Shown piece after piece: positions 49,241 to 59,024 of a stretch of 64,000 bases of DNA. This stretch comes from Lachnospiraceae bacterium (GTDB taxonomy: Bacteria; Bacillota; Clostridia; Lachnospirales; Lachnospiraceae), in NCBI GenBank assembly GCA_015056885.1, contig SVFL01000007.1, positions 1-64,000 on the forward strand. Reading direction: 5' to 3'. Each line of letters opens with the position of its first letter. Within the stretch, counting starts at the first letter, position 1. The position numbers and the translations under genes were made by a program. The notes under the pieces are model-generated. The model did no database searches. It saw only the letters and a list, made by a program, of their open reading frames with translations, and was not told the origin of the DNA.

Positions 49241-51013
49241 CTAATCAAGGGAAATATGCGTTTTCGCAAGAGTTTCCAATGCTTTCTTGCCCTCTACCGC
49301 TTTGGTCAGAGCTGTTACATCCATGCCCAACCTTGCTGTATAGTATTCATAACTGTTGCGTTTCACAGCCAGCAGAATATCATGAAACGCTTTTTCGCGT
49401 TCCTGTTTGGTCTCCAGCTTCGGCAAGGTCGTGTTGAACAACTCTGCCGCCATGCGTTGCTCCTCTTCCTCCTCAAAGGTGCTGATAATACTTGCGGGCT
49501 GAAAATCAGGTTGTTCCAAACCAACCAACAGCTTGTCCGCAACCTGTTTATATAACTCCTCCGTAAAATCCTCCGGCGAGATATATTTTTTAATTTTACC
49601 GTAAAGACCGGGCTCGTCCACCAGCCAAGTAAGCAGAAGTCTCTGCGACTTTTTGGCATTTTCCTCCGGTGACGTTTTCTTCGATATTCCGGATTTGGGC
49701 CGCTCTATAGGCTTGGCTGAACCGGCTGTTGTGGCATACCCGAGCACCAGCTTTCGCAAATTCTCGATTCCGATAAAATACTTCTCGGCTATGGCCTGCA
49801 AATAATTGTCCCGCTCGGCATCCTCCGAAAATTCGCAAAGCTTCTTGGCTATTTCTCTATGAAATCGTGTCTTCTGTTCCGGGTCATTCATATCATATTG
49901 CTCTGAAAGAATCCTTATTTCAAAAAAGAAACTGTTTTCTGCCTGATTAATACGCTCCTGAAAGGCCTCCTTGCCCAGATTTTTGATAAACTCATCCGGG
50001 TCCTTGTAAGGCTTCATATTAATAATCTTACCTGTAAGTCCTGCCTCCCGCAAAATACCAATGCCGCGAAGAGCCGCCTTCACACCTGCTCCGTCACTGT
50101 CATAGGCCAAAAGCACATTATCCGTATACCTTCTCAGCAAATTGGCCTGTTCTGATGTAAACGCCGTTCCTAAAGAAGCCACCGCCTGTGTAAATCCTGC
50201 CTGGTGCATGGCAATGACATCCATGTAACCCTCACAGATAATAATGTTGCCGCTTCTGGCAGTTCTTGCAAAGTTTAATCCGTAAAGATTGCGCCTTTTA
50301 TCAAAAACCGGTGTCTCCGGGGAATTCAGATACTTCGGTTCCCCATCCCCCATAACACGCCCGCCAAAGCCAATTACACGGTGATTAATATCCTGTATGG
50401 GAAACATAACTCGGTTCCAAAACTGACTCATCAGTCCATGTCGTTCCGAATAATTGGCAAGTCCGGCTTCCTTTATCAGGTCATCCTCAAAGCCCTTGCC
50501 CTTTAAATACTGCACAAGCGCAGCACCGCTCTTACCAGCATATCCCAAACCGAATTTGTGCATAGTTTCCTGGGACAATTCACGCTTCTCCAGATATTTT
50601 AACCCTATTTCTCCCTGAGGGTTACGCAGCTGATAATAAAAGAACTTGGCCGCCTCTTTATTGACTTCCAAAAGTCGGGCACGTCTGCCTGCGCGCTTTT
50701 TCTCTTCAGCAGAATACTCCACCTCCGGAAGGTTTACACCGGCACGCTCAGCCAAGGACTTTACCGCCTCCGGAAATGTAAAATTCTCATACTGCATCAC
50801 AAAGGTGTATACGTTGCCGCTGACGCCACAGCCAAAGCAGTGATACATCTGCTTACTCTCCGATACGGCAAAGGAAGGCGTTTTCTCATTGTGAAAGGGA
50901 CAGCATCCCCAATGATTTCCTCCCTTTTTCTGCAGTCTGACATACCCCGAAACCACTCCCACTATATCATTTTTAACACGAATTTCTTCTACCAGTTCAT
51001 CAGGGTAGTACAT
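49241..51013 (-). CDS. dnaG: DNA primase
   Basis: CPFHNEKTPSFAVSESKQMYHCFGCG zinc motif; EGYMDVIAMHQAG Toprim. Confidence 0.98.
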   Translation of the reverse strand: MYYPDELVEEIRVKNDIVGVVSGYVRLQKKGGNHWGCCPFHNEKTPSFAVSESKQMYHCFGCGVSGNVYTFVMQYENFTFPEAVKSLAERAGVNLPEVEYSAEEKKRAGRRARLLEVNKEAAKFFYYQLRNPQGEIGLKYLEKRELSQETMHKFGLGYAGKSGAALVQYLKGKGFEDDLIKEAGLANYSERHGLMSQFWNRVMFPIQDINHRVIGFGGRVMGDGEPKYLNSPETPVFDKRRNLYGLNFARTARSGNIIICEGYMDVIAMHQAGFTQAVASLGTAFTSEQANLLRRYTDNVLLAYDSDGAGVKAALRGIGILREAGLTGKIINMKPYKDPDEFIKNLGKEAFQERINQAENSFFFEIRILSEQYDMNDPEQKTRFHREIAKKLCEFSEDAERDNYLQAIAEKYFIGIENLRKLVLGYATTAGSAKPIERPKSGISKKTSPEENAKKSQRLLLTWLVDEPGLYGKIKKYISPEDFTEELYKQVADKLLVGLEQPDFQPASIISTFEEEEEQRMAAELFNTTLPKLETKQEREKAFHDILLAVKRNSYEYYTARLGMDVTALTKAVEGKKALETLAKTHISLD

Positions 51014-51059
51014 AACCGCTCCTTCTTATGTTTTCATTTTAAAAAATCTATTTTGCCAT

Positions 51060-52064
51060 TTATATCTGCCATGACTTTGGCACGAAAATCTCATTATAAA
51101 CTGCAATAGCAAATCGGTCCGACATAGCTCCCACATAATCGCATACCACCCGTTCTCTGGGCTCTCCTTCCGACAGAAGTTTCAAAAACTCCTCCGGTAG
51201 GTCATTCACATGCTTCATGTAGTAACTGTATAAAGTCTCCATCAACACCTCTGCCTTGTTCTCTTCCGCTTTGGCAAGAGGATTGGTATAAACATGTTCA
51301 AACATAAACTGTCTGATATCCTTCATGGCTTTTGCCACCGGCTCAGACATAATAATATCATTCTTATCCATGCTATTCGTTACAATATCATGGATAAAAC
51401 AATCCAGACGCTCTCCTGCAGAAGAACCGATTACCGCACGAATATCTGCCGGAATATCCATCTCCGTAAGAATTCCTGCCCTCACAGCATCATCCATATC
51501 GTGATGTATGTAGGCGATTTTATCAGACAAACGCACAATCTTGCCCTCTAAGGTATGGGGTCTGCCACTGGTCTGGTGATTCAAGATACCATCCCGCACC
51601 TCGTAGGTCAGATTCAGTCCCTGCCCATCCTTCTCCAGACGGTCAACTGTTCTCACGCTCTGCTCACTGTGCTCAAATCCTAACGGACACACACGATTTA
51701 ATGCCCGCTCTCCGGCATGACCGAAAGGAGTGTGCCCCAAATCATGTCCAAGCGCAATCGCCTCCACCAGTTCCTCGTTCAAATTCAGTGCCTTAGCTAT
51801 GGTTCGGGCATTCTGCGACACTTCCAAAGTATGTGTCAGACGGGTTCTGTAATGATCTCCCTCCGGTGTCAGAAATACCTGGGTCTTATCCTTCAGTCTT
51901 CTAAACGCCTTACAGTGAATAATACGATCTCTGTCACGCTGAAAAACCGGACGAATATCGCACTCCTCCTCTGCCCTCTGGCGTCCCTTAGAATTCCTGC
52001 TCTTAGCCGCATACGGACTCAAATGTTCCTCTTCCCACTGCTCCATCGTTTCTCTGATTGTCAT
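51060..52064 (-). CDS. dgt: dGTP triphosphohydrolase family protein
   Basis: HCKAFRRLKDKTQVFLTPEGDHYRTRLTHTLEVSQ, LGHDLGHTPFGHAGE. Confidence 0.95.
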   Translation of the reverse strand: MTIRETMEQWEEEHLSPYAAKSRNSKGRQRAEEECDIRPVFQRDRDRIIHCKAFRRLKDKTQVFLTPEGDHYRTRLTHTLEVSQNARTIAKALNLNEELVEAIALGHDLGHTPFGHAGERALNRVCPLGFEHSEQSVRTVDRLEKDGQGLNLTYEVRDGILNHQTSGRPHTLEGKIVRLSDKIAYIHHDMDDAVRAGILTEMDIPADIRAVIGSSAGERLDCFIHDIVTNSMDKNDIIMSEPVAKAMKDIRQFMFEHVYTNPLAKAEENKAEVLMETLYSYYMKHVNDLPEEFLKLLSEGEPRERVVCDYVGAMSDRFAIAVYNEIFVPKSWQI

Positions 52065-52159
52065 ATGTTTGCTCTCCTTTGCATTACGCAGGTGTCAAAC
52101 CTCTCCAAACCGTCCTACCTTAAATATTCTGCACAAAAGTTTAAATTCCTTTTAAAAAC

Positions 52160-52380
52160 TTTCGCGAGCTTTGAGCCATGCTGCCCGGCGTCTAAAAATG
52201 CTCGTCGGGTGCTTGCACACGTAAGAGCATTTTTAGACGCCGGACAATACGGCGAATGCCGCGAAACCGAGCAAGCTTGCCTTGCGAGGTTTCGGCATGG
52301 CTCTGGCTGCCGGGGCGGCATGGCTCTGGCTGCCGGTGGCATGGCGAAGCACGCTGACTCGGCATGGCTTTAGCGACCGC
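52160..52380. repeat. GC-rich structured intergenic element
   Basis: 19-bp perfect inverted repeat 52185-52203/52225-52243 and two tandem copies of GGCATGGCTCTGGCTGCCGG (52294-52313, 52317-52336). Confidence 0.75.
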
Positions 52381-52415
52381 CCACAAAATACATCACTTTG
52401 CTTACTTTCATTTTC

Positions 52416-52613
52416 GGATAAAATTGCCAAAATCACCTATTTTATCCTACATTCATATCCCATTCTCTATATAATTAGCACTTTTCTTAGATAAGATTTG
52501 TGTTTTTTCACCCTCTTATCCTATTTCTCTTTCTTTTTATCATAATTTCATTTGTCATTTATCGTTTTTATGTGATTTAGTCAGATAAAAATTCTGGATA
52601 TTTAGTTTTTATC
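52416..52613. repeat. Three dispersed GATAARA...TTTATC hairpins
   Basis: 52416-52447, 52490-52519, 52584-52613; each right arm continues into ATCCTA. Confidence 0.6.
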
Positions 52614-52637
52614 CTATTTCCATCAAACACACCTCAT

Positions 52638-52724
52638 TTACTCACTAAATTCACTTATCACCTGAATCATCCCAACAATATGCCGATTAAAATTCTCTAA
52701 TTCCTCCGCCGGAATCCACAACAT
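52638..52724 (-). CDS. Very small ORF or gene remnant (28 aa) directly after the HEAT-like gene
   Basis: MLWIPAEELENFNRHIVGMIQVISEFSE, starts 3 nt after the upstream stop. Confidence 0.35.
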   Translation of the reverse strand: MLWIPAEELENFNRHIVGMIQVISEFSE

Positions 52725-52727
52725 TCG

Positions 52728-54266
52728 TTACTCCGTCACCACAAATTTCATATCAAACTCTATCGCCTTCTTCAAGCAATCCGGTATGCCATACTTTACA
52801 TCATACATAATCTCTCGAATAAATGCCGCGTCTGCCTTCGTAATCCTTCCATACATACTTCGCTTGTAAACACCTCGCCAAATCACCTGCCGAAGATTCT
52901 CATCCTCATAATTGTACAATTGTAAAATATAAGGCAAACGATCCCACGACCGCTCCCTGAGCAACTGATATACCAATTTTTCCTTCAGCAACTCACTCTC
53001 CGTTTGCATAAACAACTCAAATACTTGCTTGGCCCCAAACATTATCTCATTTGCTACAATCTCACGATATGCCGCCCGCATTACAGTCGGCCTTTCATCC
53101 TGCAAATATTGCCAATAAACATCTCCTGCCTTACATTTTAAAAGCAAACTCAAAGAACGAAGGGTGTTCTTTACAACTCCCTCCGACTCGTCCCTCAGAT
53201 ATTTATTGATATGTGTTGCATCCTCTGCACTACCATTCTCTCCAATACCCAGAATGCAAATTTTCTTATATGGTGTCTCCAGACGTTCCGCATAATAAGC
53301 TACAACATCTATATCTGTATGCTTTCGCAAAATATAGCTCGCCAGCCCACGCACACCTACGGCCTGTGCCAAAAGCAGTTCTTCCACGCCCGGCCAATAA
53401 TCGCCCAACAAACTATACTTCTGCTCAAAAGCTTTTTTCTGAACCACCTTGCTTTTATGTTGCAAATAACTGTCTATTTCCTCCATGGAACACTCATAAT
53501 ACCTAAGAAGCATCGTTATGAGCATAAACTGACATTGTCCGCACCTTTCCCGGTTCAAAGCCCTGTTCACCTCAGCCTTGTTCCAGATTTTATGTTCCAA
53601 CATCAAACGATACAGATATTTTCTGGCTTTAATGTCATATCTTCCAAGATTCTCAATATCTACTTTATCCAACTGTCTTGCAATACCCTCAGCAATACGA
53701 CATTCCAATTCATACAGCCATCCTCGGTCTCCTCGCATTCCCTGCATCACCTTGGCAAGATAGGGCAGACACTCCACCAACTCCTCGGCACCCAATTCCG
53801 AAACCTGTTTACTTACCGCAATGGCAACCTCTCTGACCTCTTTCACCCAGTCATTTAACCGCAAAATCACAAAACGCATCGACGCATTCTCGCCCGCAAG
53901 CTCCCGGACACATTTCTCCCGAAAATACCCATTAGGATGAAAAGTACCTAACCGCAGCACCCACAAATAATCTTCCCTGCATTCAATGCATTTTTTCCAA
54001 AGTCCAAAATCAACCTTTTGCCAATTAATATTCCACTCCATGGAACTGTATTGGCGAAAGTTCTCATCCAGCTTTATTATCCGGGCAGAATCCACCCCCT
54101 GCATATACTGTGCGATTTCAGAAGCGGCATATTTTATCAGATGCTTGTCTCTGGATACAAGAATCTGATAAAGAACCGAAAGAAATTGTTTCTTCCCATG
54201 CCTTACCTCCGATGCTACCTCCTTCGCTCTATCCATATCATCCTTGGTAACCTTATGCCAAAACAT
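52728..54266 (-). CDS. HEAT-repeat-like hypothetical protein
   Basis: 512 aa, helical repeat pattern throughout. Confidence 0.65.
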   Translation of the reverse strand: MFWHKVTKDDMDRAKEVASEVRHGKKQFLSVLYQILVSRDKHLIKYAASEIAQYMQGVDSARIIKLDENFRQYSSMEWNINWQKVDFGLWKKCIECREDYLWVLRLGTFHPNGYFREKCVRELAGENASMRFVILRLNDWVKEVREVAIAVSKQVSELGAEELVECLPYLAKVMQGMRGDRGWLYELECRIAEGIARQLDKVDIENLGRYDIKARKYLYRLMLEHKIWNKAEVNRALNRERCGQCQFMLITMLLRYYECSMEEIDSYLQHKSKVVQKKAFEQKYSLLGDYWPGVEELLLAQAVGVRGLASYILRKHTDIDVVAYYAERLETPYKKICILGIGENGSAEDATHINKYLRDESEGVVKNTLRSLSLLLKCKAGDVYWQYLQDERPTVMRAAYREIVANEIMFGAKQVFELFMQTESELLKEKLVYQLLRERSWDRLPYILQLYNYEDENLRQVIWRGVYKRSMYGRITKADAAFIREIMYDVKYGIPDCLKKAIEFDMKFVVTE

Positions 54267-54293
54267 CTGCTCTCCCTAATACTACAACATAAT

Positions 54294-55571
54294 TTATAAA
54301 AACTTCTCCTCAAACTCTCCTGCCGGTATAGGTCTGCTGTAAAAATACCCCTGAATCACATCACAGCCAAAGGAATAAGCTAAATCACGCTCTTCCTCCG
54401 TCTCTATTCCCTCAAAAACAACAGAATACTCAATGTCATGAAGCATCTGAATCAACGACTTCACAACTTTTTTCCCCTTCTCAGTCTTCAATCCCTTACA
54501 AGCAAACACCCTATCTAATTTAATGATATCCGCAGGGATGCTAGCTATCTGATTCAGATTGGAATATCCGGAACCAAAATCATCCACACTGACCTTAAAA
54601 CCATTTGCTCTCAATCTGTTAATCGCGTTAAATACGGAATCCTCCGCATCTGTTATGGTGGACTCAAGTACTTCTAATTCTACCAGCCGGGCAGGCACAT
54701 CGTATTTTTTTTGTAAAGCAATCACAAAATCCACAAAACTTTCCTTGGAAAAAGTAATGGGTGAAACATTTATCGACACAGAAAAAACCTCCCTGCCTTC
54801 TTCCAACCATTTTTTCTGAAGAGCAAAAATTTTTTCTATCATAAGCTCGTCCAGTTTACTAATCATACCGGTAGCCTCAAGAACCGGTATAAACCGTCCT
54901 GGAGGAATAATTCCGCCATCATCATCCGCCATACGCACCAAGGCCTCCGCTCCTACCACACAATCCTTGGATACAGAGTATTTAGGCTGTAAATAAACCA
55001 AAATACCATCGTTATCGCAGGCATGAACAAACTGATTTACAACTGCCATCTGATCTGTCTGCTGCTTAAAATCAGCCGGGTCATACACTTGGCATTTAAT
55101 ATTAAACTTACCCTTGGAAAGTTTTTTCGCAACATGCGCCTTATCAATAGCTACACGCACATCCGTTTCCCCATCCTCTAAAAAATACAGTCCGGTGTAC
55201 ACATGAATAAACACATTGGGATACTTTTCTGCCATCAATGCCTCAAAGCACTCATTCTTTTCCACCACTCTATTCACTTCTTCATCATGAGACAATCCCG
55301 AAACATCAAAAATCCCTCTGAACTGATCACAGCCGGTTCTACAAGCCGCAAGACAAGCAGGATTATCGATATAGAAAAAATGGGCAATCTCATTAATCAG
55401 CCGGTCTCCTTCTTCCATGCTGTATAAATCATTCACGTACTTGAAATTACTAATGTCATTGGTAATAAAAGCCAACTTACGTCCGCCTTCACTAACAATC
55501 TGCTCACATTCCCGAATAAATTCTCCTGTACCCAAAAGTCCTGTAAGATAATCATTGTTATTATATGCCAT
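54294..55571 (-). CDS. GGDEF/EAL domain protein
   Basis: GAEALVRMADDDGGIIPPGRFIPVLEATG and DDFGSGYSNLNQIA EAL motifs; degenerate GGDEF. Confidence 0.88.
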   Translation of the reverse strand: MAYNNNDYLTGLLGTGEFIRECEQIVSEGGRKLAFITNDISNFKYVNDLYSMEEGDRLINEIAHFFYIDNPACLAACRTGCDQFRGIFDVSGLSHDEEVNRVVEKNECFEALMAEKYPNVFIHVYTGLYFLEDGETDVRVAIDKAHVAKKLSKGKFNIKCQVYDPADFKQQTDQMAVVNQFVHACDNDGILVYLQPKYSVSKDCVVGAEALVRMADDDGGIIPPGRFIPVLEATGMISKLDELMIEKIFALQKKWLEEGREVFSVSINVSPITFSKESFVDFVIALQKKYDVPARLVELEVLESTITDAEDSVFNAINRLRANGFKVSVDDFGSGYSNLNQIASIPADIIKLDRVFACKGLKTEKGKKVVKSLIQMLHDIEYSVVFEGIETEEERDLAYSFGCDVIQGYFYSRPIPAGEFEEKFL

Positions 55572-55625
55572 ACGCCTACCTCCATCTTTTGTTGCATAAA
55601 CCAACTGTAACCCACATCCGACGGC

Positions 55626-56522
55626 CTATCTGCATATTTCAAAAATAAATTCCGCATTCTTGTCCATTGCTTCATTTGCAGTCCGAAAAGGTGCCATCTG
55701 GAACACATGCCACATTCCTTTAAAAACTTCTATATGAGCGGAGACATTATCCCGCAAAAGATTCTGATACAACCGCTTAGAATCACTCAAAAGTATTTCA
55801 TTATCCCCCACTTGTATATATGTAGGAGGAAATCCTTTAAAATCCGCAAATAAAGGTGAAATCAACGGATTCTCCAAATCATGGCCATCTGCATAAGCAG
55901 TTACAACCCGGTCCATATAATCCTTGTCCAAAACCGGATCGGCTGCTGCTCTCGTCTCATAGGACTTACCGGAAGCTGTCAAGTCCGTCCATGGTGACAT
56001 GAGTATCAATCCTCTGGGAAGAAATCTTCCCTCCTCTTTTAATTTCAAGGTCAAAGCGAGGGCAAGATTGCCTCCGGCAGAATCTCCCGCCACAATCACA
56101 TCTCTCGCACCATATCCTTTGAGCATCAGATAATCCCATGCTTTCAGCGCATCCTCCAAGGCTGCCGGATAGGGATTCTCCGGTGCAAGTCTGTAGTCAA
56201 AACAAAATACATCCATAGAGGTGGAATCCGCCAGCTTATTAGTGATTGTCCTGGCATAAACCGGACTTCCTGTCGAATATCCGCCACCATGACAATATAA
56301 AATCACATGCTCCTTCATATATGGTCTGTTCGGGCTAATCCACTCTCCCTCCATACCGCCAACATCTACCGGTTTGTAAACCACTTCTTTGGAATTGCCA
56401 AAGATTGTTCCGATATAATCCTGCGACTGGCGCTGTTTATTTAAGTCTGTATTATCCACCAGACCATGTAATCGTTTTACCAACTGCATCAGATTCTGAT
56501 TTCTTTTGTCTGCCATAAACAC
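55626..56522 (-). CDS. Alpha/beta hydrolase (HSL family)
   Basis: VILYCHGGGYSTGSP oxyanion-hole motif and VAGDSAGGNLALAL nucleophile elbow. Confidence 0.93.
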   Translation of the reverse strand: MFMADKRNQNLMQLVKRLHGLVDNTDLNKQRQSQDYIGTIFGNSKEVVYKPVDVGGMEGEWISPNRPYMKEHVILYCHGGGYSTGSPVYARTITNKLADSTSMDVFCFDYRLAPENPYPAALEDALKAWDYLMLKGYGARDVIVAGDSAGGNLALALTLKLKEEGRFLPRGLILMSPWTDLTASGKSYETRAAADPVLDKDYMDRVVTAYADGHDLENPLISPLFADFKGFPPTYIQVGDNEILLSDSKRLYQNLLRDNVSAHIEVFKGMWHVFQMAPFRTANEAMDKNAEFIFEICR

Positions 56523-56525
56523 TCC

Positions 56526-57230
56526 TTAAAAATGAAGTCTTCTCCGCACTGCACTACGCAGCCTTCTTCTGGACAACATTGTAATAATGGTAATAGCCAA
56601 AACAATACAAATCGTCATAACAACTGCCGACCAACTTAGCATAATACGTCCATCCACATATCGGTCTATCAGACACTCAATCCCCGTACATAAAATTCCC
56701 ACCGCAAGATCAATATATAATGATACTGTTAAAAAGGACCTCGGCAATTTTTTGACTGCTATAGCTAATAATTCAGCTACCACAACCACCAACATGACAA
56801 TAGGTAACCCCAGCCCGTAACACCAGCCAAAGGAATCTACCATATGTGCCAACATATACAAATATAAAGATACAGCTAATCCATCCAAAAACAATGACGC
56901 ATATACCGATAATTTACGCCAAACAATTAACGGAACAATTGAAACCCAAAGGATTACGCACACACCAATAACTGCCAAAGACCATCTGGTCCCGGTAAAT
57001 ACCAACGCATTCAAAAGTCCGCATGTCACTGCCGCCGCAAGCACAAAAGTACTTAACAAAATAGCAAAATCATTTCTGTTTACAGCCTCCACAGTTCCTT
57101 TTTCCTCGGGAAAAGGAGTCCCATATACAGCCTGCATATCACGCCCGGGATGAATCACCGGCGTATTGCAAAGCACACATTTCTTGGCAGAGTTGTCAAG
57201 CTCCACTCCACAATTCACACAATATGACAT
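56526..57230 (-). CDS. Zinc-ribbon membrane protein (DUF6320-like)
   Basis: MSYCVNCGVELDNSAKKCVLCNTPV followed by TM helices. Confidence 0.75.
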   Translation of the reverse strand: MSYCVNCGVELDNSAKKCVLCNTPVIHPGRDMQAVYGTPFPEEKGTVEAVNRNDFAILLSTFVLAAAVTCGLLNALVFTGTRWSLAVIGVCVILWVSIVPLIVWRKLSVYASLFLDGLAVSLYLYMLAHMVDSFGWCYGLGLPIVMLVVVVAELLAIAVKKLPRSFLTVSLYIDLAVGILCTGIECLIDRYVDGRIMLSWSAVVMTICIVLAITIITMLSRRRLRSAVRRRLHF

Positions 57231-57232
57231 AT

Positions 57233-58546
57233 CTAGACCTCTCTATTACTCTCTATCTTTACATGAATACCATCCTGTACCAACTTTCGGAAAAAATACC
57301 GCTCTACATCAGCCTCTACGATACCGCTTGTAAAATTAATGGTAAGAGTATCATCAAAGCTGATAATTGCACAGTTCGTACGATTGGAGAAGGGTTGCCC
57401 CATATAGATATCAAAACGCTCAATATACTTCTTCATCCCTTCCGGCACAAAAACCGCACCCATATTGGTCAGTCCCGCTGAAGAATTTCTATCCTGTACC
57501 CTTGCATAAAAAGATTTTACGGTAAAATCCTTGATAAACAAAGGAACCACACGAACAAAAGGATTCCTTTGCAGCTCTGCATTAGTGGTGATATCCCCTC
57601 TCAGAATCTTCTCATTCAGATAATAACGCATATAATTGTGTACATGAACCACAATGTCTTCAAAGGAATAGTCTCCCAGTCTCGGGTCTATTCCCGGATA
57701 AACCATGGTAATAAAATTACGCAATGTCTTAGAAGGGAAAAATCTTCTCAAATTCACCGGCATCGCAATCTTAACGGGACGAAGTCTTTTTCCTCCCCCC
57801 TCCATCTGTCGCTCCAAAAGAGCATACAAAAGTACAGCATTCAAATATTCCGTAATCGTCGCATTATATCCTTTTGCGACCTTTATAACCTCTGAAGTAG
57901 ACATAATGCCATCGATAATATTCAAGGTATAAAAAGGCTCCTTCGTTCCATGAACATGATATGCCTTCTCCTGAGGACGAGGCGGACACACCCTTGCATT
58001 GGCATACTTCATGTAAGCATCCTCAAGCTCCCCTTTATCCGGCTGAGAATCGATATCCAGAACAAAACCTTCATTCTCAATATCGTCATGTCCCAAGAGA
58101 CGTAAATAAGTTGCCGCGAGTGTCTGCAATACACACATTCCTCCCGTACCGTCTCCCAAAGAGTGATGCGCCTCCAATGCTATTCTGTTTTTATAGTAAT
58201 ATACACGAATCAAATACCTGTTATTTGCCTTAAAATACATAGGTTGGCAAGGATTTTGCACGTCTTCCTGTACAAAAGGCCCCGGTCTGTTATTCGGTTC
58301 CAGATAGCGCCAGAACAGACCCTTTCGTATAGCCGCCTTATAGGTAGGAAATCTGGGGAGTGTCATGTCCAGCGCCTGCTGTAACACTTGCGGATTAATC
58401 TCCTCTTTCAACAACACCGAGAGACGATATACGGAAGAAAAATCTCTCCTTTGCAAGGTAGGATACACAATCGCAGACAAGTCCAGCTTATACCAGATGC
58501 CATTTTGCGGAGTATTCAATTGTGACTTTGTTTCTAATGTTGCCAT
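57233..58546 (-). CDS. Alcohol acetyltransferase / condensation-domain-like protein
   Basis: LEAHHSLGDGTGG matches the HHxxxDG-type catalytic motif. Confidence 0.75.
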   Translation of the reverse strand: MATLETKSQLNTPQNGIWYKLDLSAIVYPTLQRRDFSSVYRLSVLLKEEINPQVLQQALDMTLPRFPTYKAAIRKGLFWRYLEPNNRPGPFVQEDVQNPCQPMYFKANNRYLIRVYYYKNRIALEAHHSLGDGTGGMCVLQTLAATYLRLLGHDDIENEGFVLDIDSQPDKGELEDAYMKYANARVCPPRPQEKAYHVHGTKEPFYTLNIIDGIMSTSEVIKVAKGYNATITEYLNAVLLYALLERQMEGGGKRLRPVKIAMPVNLRRFFPSKTLRNFITMVYPGIDPRLGDYSFEDIVVHVHNYMRYYLNEKILRGDITTNAELQRNPFVRVVPLFIKDFTVKSFYARVQDRNSSAGLTNMGAVFVPEGMKKYIERFDIYMGQPFSNRTNCAIISFDDTLTINFTSGIVEADVERYFFRKLVQDGIHVKIESNREV

Positions 58547-58564
58547 ATTCTCAATATCTCAAAA

Positions 58565-58677
58565 GGTGCAAGTCCTTAATACTTTAATAAGGCCTTACAC
58601 CTGATTAACGGGTTACATGTTAAATATCCATATCTATATTATAAAGGCGTTTTGAAACGGTGTAAAGCCTTATTAAA
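58565..58677 (-). promoter_or_regulatory. Promoter with three operator-like repeats upstream of the 57233-58546 gene
   Basis: TTTACA-N17-TATAAT (58661-58666 / 58638-58643, minus strand) with repeats GGTGYAAGxCCTTAxTA at 58565-58581, 58583-58601 (inverted) and 58659-58677. Confidence 0.65.
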
Positions 58678-58805
58678 ACATTAAATTTCTATATAATCAG
58701 CACTCATATATTTTATTCTGTACCTCTTGTCAATGTTCCATGTTATCTTGAGAAAAATGGTGAAGACCTCACCGTGAAAACAGAAATATATAATGATATA
58801 AAAGA

Positions 58806-58835
58806 AGAGTGCTAAGCAATCACTTAACACTCTTA
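58806..58835 (-). terminator. Terminator downstream of tRNA-Leu(CAG)
   Basis: AAGAGTGTTAAG...CTTAGCACTCTT followed by CTTTTATA on the minus strand. Confidence 0.75.
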
Positions 58836-58839
58836 TCGT

Positions 58840-58922
58840 GCAGGAAAAGAGACTTGAACTCTCATGGTATTGCTACCACACGGACCTGAACCGTGCGCGT
58901 CTGCCAATTCCGCCATTCCTGC
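58840..58922 (-). tRNA. tRNA-Leu(CAG)
   Basis: Minus strand GCAGGAATGGCGGAATTGGCAGACGCGCACGGTTCAGGTCCGTG...TTCCTGC; anticodon loop TTCAGGT. Confidence 0.95.
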
Positions 58923-59024
58923 GAACAAATGTTATTCTATACTATATCACAGGAAATGTCAATAGAATTTTGTAAAAAATTTAAACAATTTTAGAGAGTT
59001 CCCTAACCTTCCTATTGTTTGTTT

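Noticed and set aside
52115-52436. Overlapping short ORFs on both strands in the dgt-downstream region
   Set aside because: They translate the inverted and tandem repeats (PAARAMPPRQPEPC...), with no coding signature or RBS.
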